A stretch of 11,015 nucleotides of DNA from Chloroflexota bacterium (GTDB lineage Bacteria > Chloroflexota > Ktedonobacteria > Ktedonobacterales > Ktedonobacteraceae): contig CADDYT010000185.1 of assembly GCA_902810755.1 (NCBI GenBank), positions 1 to 11,015 of the forward strand. Direction: 5' to 3'. Of the stretch, positions 1-7,086 are shown one piece after another; positions within the stretch are counted from its first letter, which is position 1; each line of letters opens with the position of its first letter. The notes beneath the pieces were generated by a model. It was not told the DNA's origin, searched no databases, and saw nothing but the letters and a program-made list of their open reading frames with translations. The position numbers and the translations under genes were made by a program.

Positions 1-1805
1 GCCGGAGCGGGTGCCGGGGCGGCGGGAGCGGGCGCGCCGTTAGTGCCTGCGCCAGGAAGTTGCTGGATAGTTGTTGGCTGGTCAACCACCGGCTGTGGCA
101 TCATCATGGTCGGCTGCGCCGGGATGGAGGCCTGTGCGGAAGGCTGCACGGGTGGTTGTGGCCCCTGTGGCTGCGCGGGCTGGGCAGAAGCCGACGTGGC
201 AGACTTATTCACCACCTGGGTCTTGTCGGCGTCGCTGAGAATGCCGGTTAGCCAGTCTGGCAGGTCGCCAGCCGAGCTATTCGTCGTCGGGGCCATGCTG
301 GTTGAGGGCGGCGGCAACTGTGTGGATGCCGGGGGCGGCACCTGAGCGCCCATGTTGAAGGCCATTGTTGCGGCATCGGGAATGGTCGGCATCGCTGGCT
401 GCTGCGCCTGTTGTGGATACGGTGGCTGCTGTGCAGGCTGCGGCGTCACCGGGCGCGGCGGCAGGGGGGAGTTCTGCATCTGCTGGAGCATGAACTCCAC
501 CTGCGCCACTTTATCGCTCCAGCCGCGACTGCGCAGGAAGCCAAGCAAGGCATTGTAGACCGTCAGAGCCTGCTCCTGCTCGCCGAGCATACGATGCGCC
601 TCTGCCGCCTCCTGGCACAACTGCACCAGCTGATCAGACTCCTCAACCGTCAGCGCGTCCAGGTTGACGCGATCGACCGCCTCGTCGAAATGCATGGTCG
701 CCGATTGCAGATCGCCCTTCGCCCGGTAGCATTGACCGAGGGCATAGAAGCAGGAAAGGGCGTAATCGGGGTCATTGAGCAGCATCTGGAACTGCCGGAT
801 AGCCTCATCCCACCGCTGCTGCTCCTGATAGAGCCAACCCAGGAAATAGCGGGCGTCCGGTCGGTCAAAGCCGCTGGCCAGAATCTGCTCGCAGAGGTCG
901 ATAGCATCATTAAAACGACCCTGGGTCTGAAACGTTTGTGCCTGCCGTAACACGCCAGTGACCTGGCTGGCAGTGATTCGTCCGCGAGGGGACCCCATCC
1001 CACTCGCCGCGACAGGAGATGGGCCGTTCATCCCACCGAAATTACCCGCGCTAGCCATATTACCCATGATGCCAGTATTACCTCCGCTTGTGTCACCCAT
1101 TGTCATCATATCGACTACGGGACTACCTGTACTCATTTCTCTGTCTGCCGGTACGCCGCCGGTATCGGGAACTCTGGATGCTCCCGTATCCGCCGCGAGC
1201 GTCCCGGACGGTTTTTTCTCTCCCGCGATCTGGGAGAGGAGTTGTTGTGCTTTTTTATTCTGCGCATCCGCCCGCAATACTTCTTCACATTGCGCCCGCG
1301 CCGCCGCCATGTCCTGGCGTAGCAGGTACCCCTGCGCAGCGGCCAGCCGCTCCTGCAACATCATCGCCACGTCTTTTTTGCCGGTATAGTATGCTGCGAG
1401 CCGTTCATGCGGCTCCGGCTCGGTCGGGATCAGTTGCGCGGCCTTCTGCCATGCCGCCTCCGCCCGTGTCCCCTGACCCGCCTGCGAATACAGGTCGGCC
1501 AGATGCAGATAGGACTTATATGCATCTTCACGCCGGTTGAGTATGCCGTATAGCTCGGCGGTCTTGCTCAACGCAATGACATTACCCGGGTCGCGCTGCA
1601 GCGTGTATTCATACTCTTTGAGCGCCTGTTTCCACTGTTGGGTCTGCATGTAGCAAAAGCCCAGGCCGCCGCGCGCCATCGTGTCGTCCGGGAACTCCGC
1701 CAGCGCCCGCTGGTACTCTTTCGCCGCCTCTTCCCACTTGCTGTCCCACCGAAGGCGATCAGCCGCGTTCATTGCAGCACTAAAGATCTGTCTGTTCCCA
1801 GGCAT
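1..1805 (-). CDS. TPR-repeat protein with low-complexity Pro/Gln/Ala tail, partial (C-terminus outside window)
   Basis: An open frame of 601 codons on the minus strand runs without a stop from an ATG at 1805-1803 to the window edge. Residues about 7-190 are helical TPR-type sequence (segments such as RWDSKWEEAAKEYQRALAEF and LQRDPGNVIALSKTAELY). Residues about 195-275 are a Gly/Ser/Met-rich linker. A second TPR block spans about 276-445 (for example RPDARYFLGWLYQEQQRWDE). From about 446 onward the chain is rich in Pro, Gln and Ala, interrupted by one ordered-looking patch, DLPDWLTGILSDAD, near residue 517. There is no signal peptide or membrane segment, so a cytoplasmic protein-interaction scaffold is the likely role; the partner is unknown. 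No strong ribosome site precedes the ATG. The frame stays open upstream to a stop at 1869-1871, with a possible GTG start at 1868-1866 adding 21 residues. The protein's identity beyond TPR is not recognised. Confidence 0.88.
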   Translation of the reverse strand, partial: MPGNRQIFSAAMNAADRLRWDSKWEEAAKEYQRALAEFPDDTMARGGLGFCYMQTQQWKQALKEYEYTLQRDPGNVIALSKTAELYGILNRREDAYKSYLHLADLYSQAGQGTRAEAAWQKAAQLIPTEPEPHERLAAYYTGKKDVAMMLQERLAAAQGYLLRQDMAAARAQCEEVLRADAQNKKAQQLLSQIAGEKKPSGTLAADTGASRVPDTGGVPADREMSTGSPVVDMMTMGDTSGGNTGIMGNMASAGNFGGMNGPSPVAASGMGSPRGRITASQVTGVLRQAQTFQTQGRFNDAIDLCEQILASGFDRPDARYFLGWLYQEQQRWDEAIRQFQMLLNDPDYALSCFYALGQCYRAKGDLQSATMHFDEAVDRVNLDALTVEESDQLVQLCQEAAEAHRMLGEQEQALTVYNALLGFLRSRGWSDKVAQVEFMLQQMQNSPLPPRPVTPQPAQQPPYPQQAQQPAMPTIPDAATMAFNMGAQVPPPASTQLPPPSTSMAPTTNSSAGDLPDWLTGILSDADKTQVVNKSATSASAQPAQPQGPQPPVQPSAQASIPAQPTMMMPQPVVDQPTTIQQLPGAGTNGAPAPAAPAPAP

Positions 1806-1888
1806 GAAAGGTTCGCTTTCTTCATGTACATTCGTTTGACGCCATTGAGGCCCATATCTCTGCCTCACTCACTGGAATGACCGATTGC

Positions 1889-1917
1889 CCTGTACCATCA
1901 CATCCCGGTCAAGACAA
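1889..1917 (-). promoter_or_regulatory. possible promoter for the TPR gene
   Basis: Read on the minus strand there is TTGTCT (1917-1912), a 17-nt spacer, and TACAGG (1894-1889). TGG directly before the latter resembles an extended -10. The -10 box matches the consensus at only three of six positions, so this is a weak candidate. It is supported mainly by its spacing and by lying in the 183-bp gap between yajQ and the TPR gene. Confidence 0.22.
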
Positions 1918-1962
1918 GGTTACTACAAATCCGTGCCATTCATGCCTGAGCCAGCTTTTTCT

Positions 1963-1976
1963 GGTACTAAAGTACC
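1963..1976. repeat. short palindrome between yajQ and the TPR gene
   Basis: GGTACT, AA, AGTACC forms a perfect 6-bp inverted repeat 13 bases past the yajQ stop. It could be a weak 3' hairpin for yajQ, but no T tract follows on the minus strand, so a true intrinsic terminator is doubtful. An operator half-site pair is another possibility. Confidence 0.35.
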
Positions 1977-1988
1977 TTGCCAGGTTAG

Positions 1989-2483
1989 TCACCCCCGATA
2001 GTTAATGAACTGCAAGGCGACCGGGTAGTCCTGTTGCTTGAGCGTGGCGATCACCGATTGTAGCTCGTCGCGGCTCTTCGCCACCACGCGGATGGCATCG
2101 CCCTGAATCTGCGGCCTTGCCTTCGGATGCGTCTCGCGGATGAGCTTACTGATCTCCTTCGCCAGTTCCGGTGAGATGCCTTGCTGCAACTGGATGGTCT
2201 GGCGCACGCGCCCACCGGCGGCAGGCTCCTCTTTGCCCATTTTAAAAATCTTCAGCGAGAGGCCGCGCCGCACCGCCTTGCTCTCAAGGATGTCGCGCGT
2301 ACTCTTAAGCGACATCGAGCTGGCGGTGGTGATGGTGATGCTGTCCTTGTTATGGACAATCTCCGTCTTCGTGTCCTTCAAATCGAAGCGCGTCTGCACC
2401 TCGCGCCGCGTCTGGTCAAGCGCGTTGACCAGTTCCTGTTCCTCGAACTGCGATACTACATCAAATGAACATTCGTTTGCCAT
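1989..2483 (-). CDS. yajQ: YajQ family (DUF520) nucleotide-binding protein
   Basis: The 164-residue protein has the usual family length. It begins ECSFDVVSQFEEQELVNALD, continues with REVQTRFDLKDTK (about 27-39), and ends with the conserved block IQGDAIRVVAKSRDELQSV (about 124-142) and the QFINYRG terminus. These match the two-subdomain ferredoxin-like fold of YajQ. Family members are small cytoplasmic proteins; a Xanthomonas homologue was described as a cyclic di-GMP-binding regulator, but binding here is inference. The ATG at 2483-2481 is preceded on the minus strand by AGAGGA about eight bases upstream, which supports the start. It lies upstream of, and in the same direction as, the TPR gene, but the 183-bp gap argues against tight coupling. 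Confidence 0.95.
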   Translation of the reverse strand: MANECSFDVVSQFEEQELVNALDQTRREVQTRFDLKDTKTEIVHNKDSITITTASSMSLKSTRDILESKAVRRGLSLKIFKMGKEEPAAGGRVRQTIQLQQGISPELAKEISKLIRETHPKARPQIQGDAIRVVAKSRDELQSVIATLKQQDYPVALQFINYRG

Positions 2484-2690
2484 AAGAATCCTCTTTTCTT
2501 AGTACCGATTGGCTATACTTCCTTATATTACATACAACATACCGGCATAACAGAAAAGATACACAAGCAAAGCGCGTCTCAGACTTACTCCTGAGTTACC
2601 TTTACGCCATTTTAACGTATTTCGCTTCGCTTTGCCAGTTTATCCCCCAAATGGGCTGACAGGTTACTTGCCCCTTCACCCTGCCGCCCC
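2484..2690. other. gene-free stretch upstream of yajQ
   Basis: No coding frame or RNA gene is apparent. The part next to yajQ (about 2500-2570) is AT-rich and contains, on the minus strand, TATAAG (2527-2522) with only poor -35 candidates, so the yajQ promoter probably lies here but cannot be pinned down. From about 2580 to 2690 I see nothing specific before the palindromic element begins. Confidence 0.5.
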
Positions 2691-2891
2691 AGGATACCCG
2701 CAAAGGGTATCCCCATAAGCGTTAACTTCAGGCCGCCGCAGGCCACCCGCAAGGGATGGCCCTACGAGAGACGAACGTGTCGTAGGGCTTGTGGAGCGGT
2801 CGTATATAGTAGGGCCACCCCTTGCGGGTGGCCTGCGGCGCGCTCGCACGGGCTTCAGTTAACGCCTATGAGGGTATCCCTACTATATACG
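2691..2891. repeat. ~200-bp nested imperfect palindrome (MITE-like or structured repeat)
   Basis: The core is an inverted repeat with 32-nt arms at 2734-2765 and 2809-2840 that match at 31 of 32 positions. Outside it, CATAAGCGTTAAC (2714-2726) pairs with the complement of 2858-2870 with one mismatch, and GGATACCC (2692-2699) pairs with GGGTATCC (2872-2879). Smaller hairpins are nested within: GGATACCC/GGGTATCC around a 5-nt loop at 2692-2712, and GCCCTACGA/TCGTAGGGC at 2759-2788. CGTATATAGTAGGG at 2801-2814 recurs inverted at 2878-2891. No coding frame or transposase is present. It is either a non-autonomous mobile or dispersed repeat, or a structured untranslated region upstream of the methyltransferase. 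Confidence 0.8.
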
Positions 2892-2899
2892 AGTCTGGC

Positions 2900-2929
2900 T
2901 TGCCATGTTCCTCTCGCCTGTGCTATCTT
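2900..2929 (+). promoter_or_regulatory. possible promoter for the methyltransferase gene
   Basis: TTGCCA (2900-2905) is followed 18 bases later by TATCTT (2924-2929), ending 24 bases before the chosen ATG. The -35 box is good and the -10 box is fair. It would give a very short leader and would place the large palindrome just outside the transcript. Confidence 0.35.
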
Positions 2930-2938
2930 CTCTTCAAG

Positions 2939-2944
2939 AAGGAG
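2939..2944 (+). promoter_or_regulatory. ribosome binding site that sets the methyltransferase start
   Basis: AAGGAG lies eight bases upstream of the ATG at 2953. The longer frame from the ATG at 2905 has no such site and would read through this motif, so the start at 2953 is preferred. Confidence 0.8.
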
Positions 2945-2952
2945 CTACTAAC

Positions 2953-3750
2953 ATGGCAGACACTAACCAGAAAGCGTTCTTCGACTATCTGATGGCCGAA
3001 TACAACCAGCCTTTCAACGGGTGGGACTTTTCCTATCTGGCAGGCAGGAGAACTGACATTCACAGACAAAAGGCCTGGGACTACACCGATGCCGTTGTTG
3101 CTGCAATGAAGCAGGCGCACTCCATGCTCGATATGCGTACCGGAGGCGGTGAGCGGCTGGCCCGGTTCCTCGCGCTCCAACCTGTGCCGCAGGTGTATGC
3201 TACCGAGGGCTACCCTCCCAATGTGCAGACGGCGCGAGACCGCCTTGAGCCTCTCGGCGTCACCGTCTATGCGGTGCGGGACGAACACCTTCCCTGCGCC
3301 GACGAATCGCTTGACCTCATCATCAACAGGCATGGCAGCTATGACCCCGACGAAGTGCGGCGCGTCCTCAAGCCCGGTCATCTTTTCATCACCGAGCAGG
3401 TCGGCGACCAGACCAACCTGCGCCTCCATGAACTGCTGGGCCGACGCGGCAAAGAAAAGCTCGTCCATTCCGGGGCGCAGGAGCCGCCCGCCTGGAATCT
3501 CGCCTTCGCTACTCAGCAACTGGCACAGTCCGGCTGGCAGATTATCGAGCAGCAGGAAGCATTTCCCATCACGCGCTTTCACGATGTTGGCGCCATTGTC
3601 TATTACCTGAAGGCCATTCCCTGGGAAGTCCCCGACTTCTCGGTCGAAAAATACTTTGACAAACTCGTCGAAATCAACCACTTCATCCAGCAGCATGGCT
3701 TCGTCGATATTCCTTTCCACTCGTTCTTCATTGTAGCGAGAAAAGTGTAA
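2953..3750 (+). CDS. class I SAM-dependent methyltransferase, substrate unknown
   Basis: This 265-residue protein shows the order of a Rossmann-type methyltransferase. Motif I is at 58-66 (MLDMRTGGG), an acidic residue E85 follows the second strand (VYATEGYPP), LPCADESLDLIINRHG spans 113-128, and VRRVLKPGHLFITEQVG spans about 135-151. The last corresponds to the post-motif region of the Methyltransf_11 type. The C-terminal part (YYLKAIPWEVPDFSVEKYFD, about 217-236) forms a cap seen in a broad set of uncharacterised bacterial methyltransferases. Motif I has Arg62 where many relatives have Gly, though the following GGG is intact. No signal or membrane segment is present, so it is cytoplasmic. 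The neighbours do not identify the substrate. It is probably transcribed alone, since folD follows after 100 bases with its own candidate promoter. Confidence 0.85.
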   Translation: MADTNQKAFFDYLMAEYNQPFNGWDFSYLAGRRTDIHRQKAWDYTDAVVAAMKQAHSMLDMRTGGGERLARFLALQPVPQVYATEGYPPNVQTARDRLEPLGVTVYAVRDEHLPCADESLDLIINRHGSYDPDEVRRVLKPGHLFITEQVGDQTNLRLHELLGRRGKEKLVHSGAQEPPAWNLAFATQQLAQSGWQIIEQQEAFPITRFHDVGAIVYYLKAIPWEVPDFSVEKYFDKLVEINHFIQQHGFVDIPFHSFFIVARKV

Positions 3751-3769
3751 ATGCCATGCCCTTACCGAC

Positions 3770-3798
3770 TGGAGAGGACGATGCTCACGGCATATGAT
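3770..3798 (+). promoter_or_regulatory. candidate promoter of the folD-like/WYL operon
   Basis: TGGAGA (3770-3775), a 17-nt spacer and TATGAT (3793-3798) match sigma-70-type boxes at four and five of six positions. This would give a leader of about 45 bases before the ATG at 3851. A purine-rich AGAGAAGAG at 3831-3839 could serve as a ribosome site, although its spacing of 11 bases is long. Confidence 0.4.
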
Positions 3799-3850
3799 AT
3801 TATAGAGACGAATTTCGCAGATTGATAATGAGAGAAGAGTAACATGTATC

Positions 3851-4690
3851 ATGCCAGCAACCATATTCAATAGCAAGCCGCTGGTGCAGCGCATGACGGA
3901 GGAATTGCGGGCAGAGGCCGGAGAGTTTCGCAGGCAGCACCACCGACCGGCGCGGCTGGCGCAGATCATTGTGGGACATGACGCGGCGGCGGAAGTGTAT
4001 AGCCGCCAGCTGGTGCGCTCGTGCCGCGAGATCGGGCTGAGCTGCGCCACCCTGGCCTACCCGTTTGAAATTCGGGAGGAAGAGCTGCGGGCGGAGGTGG
4101 CCGCACTGAGCGAGGATATCAATACCGATGGCGTCGTGCTGCTCTTGCCACTGCCCTCGCATATCCGGCAGCGCGTCGTCACCGATGTGCTGCGCCCGGA
4201 GAAGGACGTGGACGGTCTCGGCTCGCGTAATGCAGGCAACCTGCTGCTCGGCTTCCCCAGCTTCATTCCTTCGACCGCCGATGTCGTGCTGACCGTTCTC
4301 AAAGAGGAGGGCATCCCCACAGCTGGTCGCAACGCCGTCGTCGTCGGGCGCAGCAATATCGGCGGCAAGCCCATCGCGCTTGTGCTGATGCGGCTGGACG
4401 CCACCGTCACCATCTGCCACTCGCACACGCAGAACCTGGCGGAGATCACGCGCAGCGCCGACATCCTTGTCGTCAGCGCCGGACGCCCCGGCCTGATTAC
4501 GGCGGAGATGGTCAAGCCCGGCGCGGTCGTCTTCGATGCCGGTATCTCAGAGGTCAACGGCAAGGTGGTGGGCGACGTGGATTTTGAGAGCGTCAAGGAG
4601 GTGGCTTCTTTCCTCACGCCCGTTCCCGGCGGCCTCGGCCCGCTCACGCACCTGATGCTCATTCGCCACACACTGGTCGGCCCGCAATAG
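3851..4690 (+). CDS. divergent FolD homologue (methylenetetrahydrofolate dehydrogenase/cyclohydrolase family) lacking catalytic Lys and Gln
   Basis: The 279-residue protein aligns without gaps to remembered E. coli FolD over most of its length. Shared features are VG(x7)Y50, the LPLP run at 99-102, KDVDG at 118-122, a Rossmann loop VVVGRSNIGGKP (163-174), GKVVGDVDF (238-245) and TPVPGGLGP (256-264). Bifunctional FolD converts methylene-THF to methenyl-THF with NAD(P)+ and hydrolyses it to formyl-THF in the cytoplasm. The cyclohydrolase step depends on the Lys of YxxxK and the Gln of VQLPLP. Here both are leucine (YSRQL, L54; LLLPLP, L98), and the usual PCTP folate-site motif is PSTA (140-143). 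Asp121 is kept. It may therefore be a dehydrogenase-only enzyme, or act on another substrate. The stop lies 17 bases before the WYL regulator, suggesting one transcript. The family call is secure; the activity is not. Confidence 0.88.
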   Translation: MPATIFNSKPLVQRMTEELRAEAGEFRRQHHRPARLAQIIVGHDAAAEVYSRQLVRSCREIGLSCATLAYPFEIREEELRAEVAALSEDINTDGVVLLLPLPSHIRQRVVTDVLRPEKDVDGLGSRNAGNLLLGFPSFIPSTADVVLTVLKEEGIPTAGRNAVVVGRSNIGGKPIALVLMRLDATVTICHSHTQNLAEITRSADILVVSAGRPGLITAEMVKPGAVVFDAGISEVNGKVVGDVDFESVKEVASFLTPVPGGLGPLTHLMLIRHTLVGPQ

Positions 4691-4707
4691 ACAGGATAGA
4701 GGAGACC

Positions 4708-5742
4708 ATGAACCGCACCGACCGCTTATTAGCCATTGTGTTGGAATTGCAGGGCAGAGGCTGGCAGCGCGCCGAAGACCTGGCCCGCACCTTCGAGACG
4801 AGCAAGCGCACCATCTATCGCGATATTCAGGCGCTGGGCGAGGCCGGTGTCCCGCTGCTCTCCACGCCCGGTCGCGGCTACTCCCTGATGGAAGGCTACT
4901 TCCTGCCCCCGCTCAGCTTCACCAGCGACGAGGCCACCATGCTGCTGCTCGGCAGCGACTTCATGGCGCAAAACTTCGACGCGCAGTACCGCGCCGCCGC
5001 GCAATCGGCCAGCCGCAAGATCGAGGGCGTGCTGCCGGAGAAACTGCGCGAAGAGGTCAACTACCTGCAAAGCAGCATCCGCTTCATCGCCTCGCAGCAG
5101 AAAAACAACCCTGACGAGCCGCACATGCTACAACAACTGCGTCGCGCCATCATCGAACGCGTCACCGTGCGCTTCCGCTACCACGCGCGCCATACACGGG
5201 CCGAGAACGACTCCAACGGGCAATACCAGACAGAGGAGGCAGATCAATCTGACCGGTCGAGCCTGCGCGAGGCCGACCCCTATGGCCTTGTCCATTTCAA
5301 CAGCGGCTGGCTGCTCGTCGCCTACTGCCACCTGCGCCAGGACATGCGTAACTTCCGCCTTGACCGCATGGAACAGCTCGAACTGCTGCCAAAAACCTTC
5401 CAGCGCCCCCGCGACTTCAAGATGCAGCGCCCTGCTAACGAACAGCAGGCACGCTCCCTCACCGTGCGCGCATTGTTCGACCCCTCCATCGCGCGCTGGG
5501 TGCGCGAAACCCGCTCCTACTACGTCACCCACGAAGAAGAGACGCCCGACGGCCTGCTCCTCACCTTGCAGTTGCGCCAGGAAAGCGAGGTCCTCTCCTG
5601 GCTTCTGAGCTGGGGCCGCCACGTACATGTCCTCGAACCTGATTCCCTGCGTCAGCGCATCGTTGAGGAAGCAAAGGGAATGCTGAGGAATCACAGGGAT
5701 CAGAGCAGCAGCATGGCGTCGCCGAAGCTGAAGAAGCGGTAG
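4708..5742 (+). CDS. WYL-domain transcriptional regulator with N-terminal winged HTH
   Basis: The 344-residue protein starts with a DeoR/HTH_11-like winged helix (about 3-62: NRTDRLLAIVLELQGRGWQR, then SKRTIYRDIQALGEAGVPL). The wing ends at TPGRGYSL. The middle (about 140-225) is a WYL domain with RFRYHAR, DPYGLVHFNSGWLLVAYCHL and RNFRLDRM. A WCX-type C-terminal segment follows (about 248-330). Proteins of this type are DNA-binding regulators, some forming PafBC-like DNA damage activators or ligand sensors; the signal here is unknown. GGAG at 4701-4704 lies close to the ATG. With a 17-bp gap after the folD-like gene it is most likely co-transcribed and may control that operon. The final 14 codons overlap the antisense of the queA 3' end, giving a basic tail (PKLKKR). 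Confidence 0.93.
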   Translation: MNRTDRLLAIVLELQGRGWQRAEDLARTFETSKRTIYRDIQALGEAGVPLLSTPGRGYSLMEGYFLPPLSFTSDEATMLLLGSDFMAQNFDAQYRAAAQSASRKIEGVLPEKLREEVNYLQSSIRFIASQQKNNPDEPHMLQQLRRAIIERVTVRFRYHARHTRAENDSNGQYQTEEADQSDRSSLREADPYGLVHFNSGWLLVAYCHLRQDMRNFRLDRMEQLELLPKTFQRPRDFKMQRPANEQQARSLTVRALFDPSIARWVRETRSYYVTHEEETPDGLLLTLQLRQESEVLSWLLSWGRHVHVLEPDSLRQRIVEEAKGMLRNHRDQSSSMASPKLKKR

Positions 5743-6818
5743 CGTTCGCGTATCGCCTCCTGATAGGCTTTTTCGATCAGGGGCTTACCGGCGAAGGCGC
5801 TGACGAGCAGCAGCAGGGTGGAACGCGGCAGGTGGAAATTGGTAATCATGGCATCCACCACCTGGAAATGGAAGCCGGGCGTAATGAAAAGCCGCGTATT
5901 GCCATGATACGGCTCGAGTTTGCCGCCCGCGCCCACGCCCTGCACAGCCGCCACGCCCTCCAGCGTGCGCACCGAAGTTGTACCGACGGCGATGATGCGA
6001 CCGCCAGCCCGGCGCGTCTCGTTAATCAGTTCAGCCGTTGGCGCATCCAGATCGATCTCTTCGCTGTGCATCTTATGCTGGCTCACATCCTCTACCTCGA
6101 CGGGGCGGAAGGTATCCAGCCCCACGTGCAGCGTCACAAAGCCGACGCGCACTCCCTGCTGGCGCAGGGCATCCAGCAACTGCGGCGTAAAGTGCAAACC
6201 TGCCGTCGGAGCCGCCGCCGAGCCGCTGATGCGCGCGTAGACCGTCTGGTAGCGTTCCGGGTCGGCCAGCGTCTCGTGAATATAGGGCGGCAGTGGCATG
6301 CGCCCGATCTGCTCAATACGCTCGCGCACGCTCACACCGGGCAGGAACGGCGCGCCGGAACCTTCCGGCAATGAGAGCCGCACCACGCGCCCGCCTGCCT
6401 CCGTGCGTTGCAAAATCTCGCCTTCCAGCAGCGGGCCGGAGCCGGGGCCGCTCTCCTCGCCAAAGAGCAGCCGCACCCCCTCGCGCAGGCGGCGACCGGG
6501 CCGTACCAGCGCCTCCCATGTGTCCGCGCCCAGATCAGGCCGCTCGGAGAGCAGCAGCACCTCAACTGCGCCGCCCGTCTCAGCGCGCCGCCCCAGCAAC
6601 CGCGCCGGGATCACCCGGCTCTGATTGGCGATCAGCAGATCGCCGGGATGCAAAAACTCGCCAATATCGCGAAAATGCCAGTGCGTCAGCCTTCCCGTCG
6701 CCCGCTCCACCACCAGCAGCCGCGAGGAATCGCGCGGCTCAACGGGCGTCTGCGCAATCAACTCCTGCGGCAACTCATAATCAAAATCGCTCATGCGCAA
6801 AGATACATGTTCTGACAT
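5700..6818 (-). CDS. queA: S-adenosylmethionine:tRNA ribosyltransferase-isomerase
   Basis: QueA transfers and isomerises the ribosyl group of SAM onto 7-aminomethyl-7-deazaguanine in tRNA to give epoxyqueuosine, the penultimate step of queuosine synthesis. The 372-residue protein carries the family blocks in order: FDYELPQELIAQTPVEPRDS (12-31), ANQSRVIPARLLG (64-76), ALVRPGRRLREG (103-114), RYQTVYARISGSAAAPTAGL (189-208), FVTLHVGLDTFRPV (227-240) and HKMHSEEI (248-255). It ends in ITNFHLPRSTLLLLVSAFAG (325-344) and FFSFGDAMLLL. It is slightly longer than the usual 340-350 residues. The ATG at 6818 has AAAGGAT upstream on the minus strand; a second ATG at 6794 (MSDFDYELP) also fits the family start but lacks a ribosome site. 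Its 3' end overlaps the convergent regulator by 43 bases. Confidence 0.97.
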   Translation of the reverse strand: MSEHVSLRMSDFDYELPQELIAQTPVEPRDSSRLLVVERATGRLTHWHFRDIGEFLHPGDLLIANQSRVIPARLLGRRAETGGAVEVLLLSERPDLGADTWEALVRPGRRLREGVRLLFGEESGPGSGPLLEGEILQRTEAGGRVVRLSLPEGSGAPFLPGVSVRERIEQIGRMPLPPYIHETLADPERYQTVYARISGSAAAPTAGLHFTPQLLDALRQQGVRVGFVTLHVGLDTFRPVEVEDVSQHKMHSEEIDLDAPTAELINETRRAGGRIIAVGTTSVRTLEGVAAVQGVGAGGKLEPYHGNTRLFITPGFHFQVVDAMITNFHLPRSTLLLLVSAFAGKPLIEKAYQEAIRERYRFFSFGDAMLLL

Positions 6819-6868
6819 TGCTCAAAAAATCCTTTAACAAAGCGCCATGCCATAAAAAACCATTCTGG

Positions 6869-6957
6869 ACAGGTCATGCTGAGTGGAGCGAAGCATTTAA
6901 GCAAGCCAGGTGACCCATGCAGCATCCAGATGCTTCGCTCCACTCAGCATGACCTGT
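6869..6957. repeat. hairpin repeat copy A, 28-bp perfect arms
   Basis: The left arm 6869-6896 and right arm 6930-6957 are exact reverse complements around a 33-nt loop. The arm contains GTCATGCTGAG, then TGG, then AGCGAAGCAT. A second copy with the same outer and inner blocks sits at 8374-8456. Similar TCATxCTGAG...AGCGAAG intergenic palindromes are, from memory, dispersed in many bacterial genomes. No transposase is nearby. Confidence 0.9.
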
Positions 6958-7056
6958 TTGATCAGCGGCATTGATTATACACCTGCTGGTCTCTTTCTTC
7001 CACATCCCCACGCCGCAAAAAGAATGTTTTACAGGGAGGGAGCAGGAAAAAATCGG

Positions 7057-7086
7057 GGCGGGGATATGCATATTTTACCACCCGCC
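7057..7086. promoter_or_regulatory. nested palindrome abutting the dnaN -35 box
   Basis: GGCGGG (7057-7062) pairs with CCCGCC (7081-7086), and between them ATATGCATAT (7064-7073) is a perfect 10-bp palindrome. The outer arm ends exactly where the -35 hexamer begins. The position suggests an operator or upstream control element, but no regulator is identified. Confidence 0.35.

Noticed and set aside
43..950. Plus-strand open frames rich in Gly/Cys or Leu/Arg over the left edge
   Set aside because: They are antisense to the Pro/Gln/Ala-rich and TPR parts of the minus-strand TPR gene, which has an uninterrupted 601-codon frame with recognisable repeats.
2691..2891. CRISPR array or riboswitch in the repeat-rich gap
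   Set aside because: The repeats are inverted and nested, not regularly spaced direct repeats, and no known riboswitch core was recognised.
2923..4050. 375-codon minus-strand frame across the methyltransferase
   Set aside because: It spans a gene boundary opposite two well-supported plus-strand genes and shows no recognisable motif; it arises from high GC content.
6970..7010. Possible DnaA boxes and origin of replication upstream of dnaN
   Set aside because: Only one near match (TTATACAC) and one poor match occur; there is no cluster, no clear AT-rich unwinding stretch and no dnaA.
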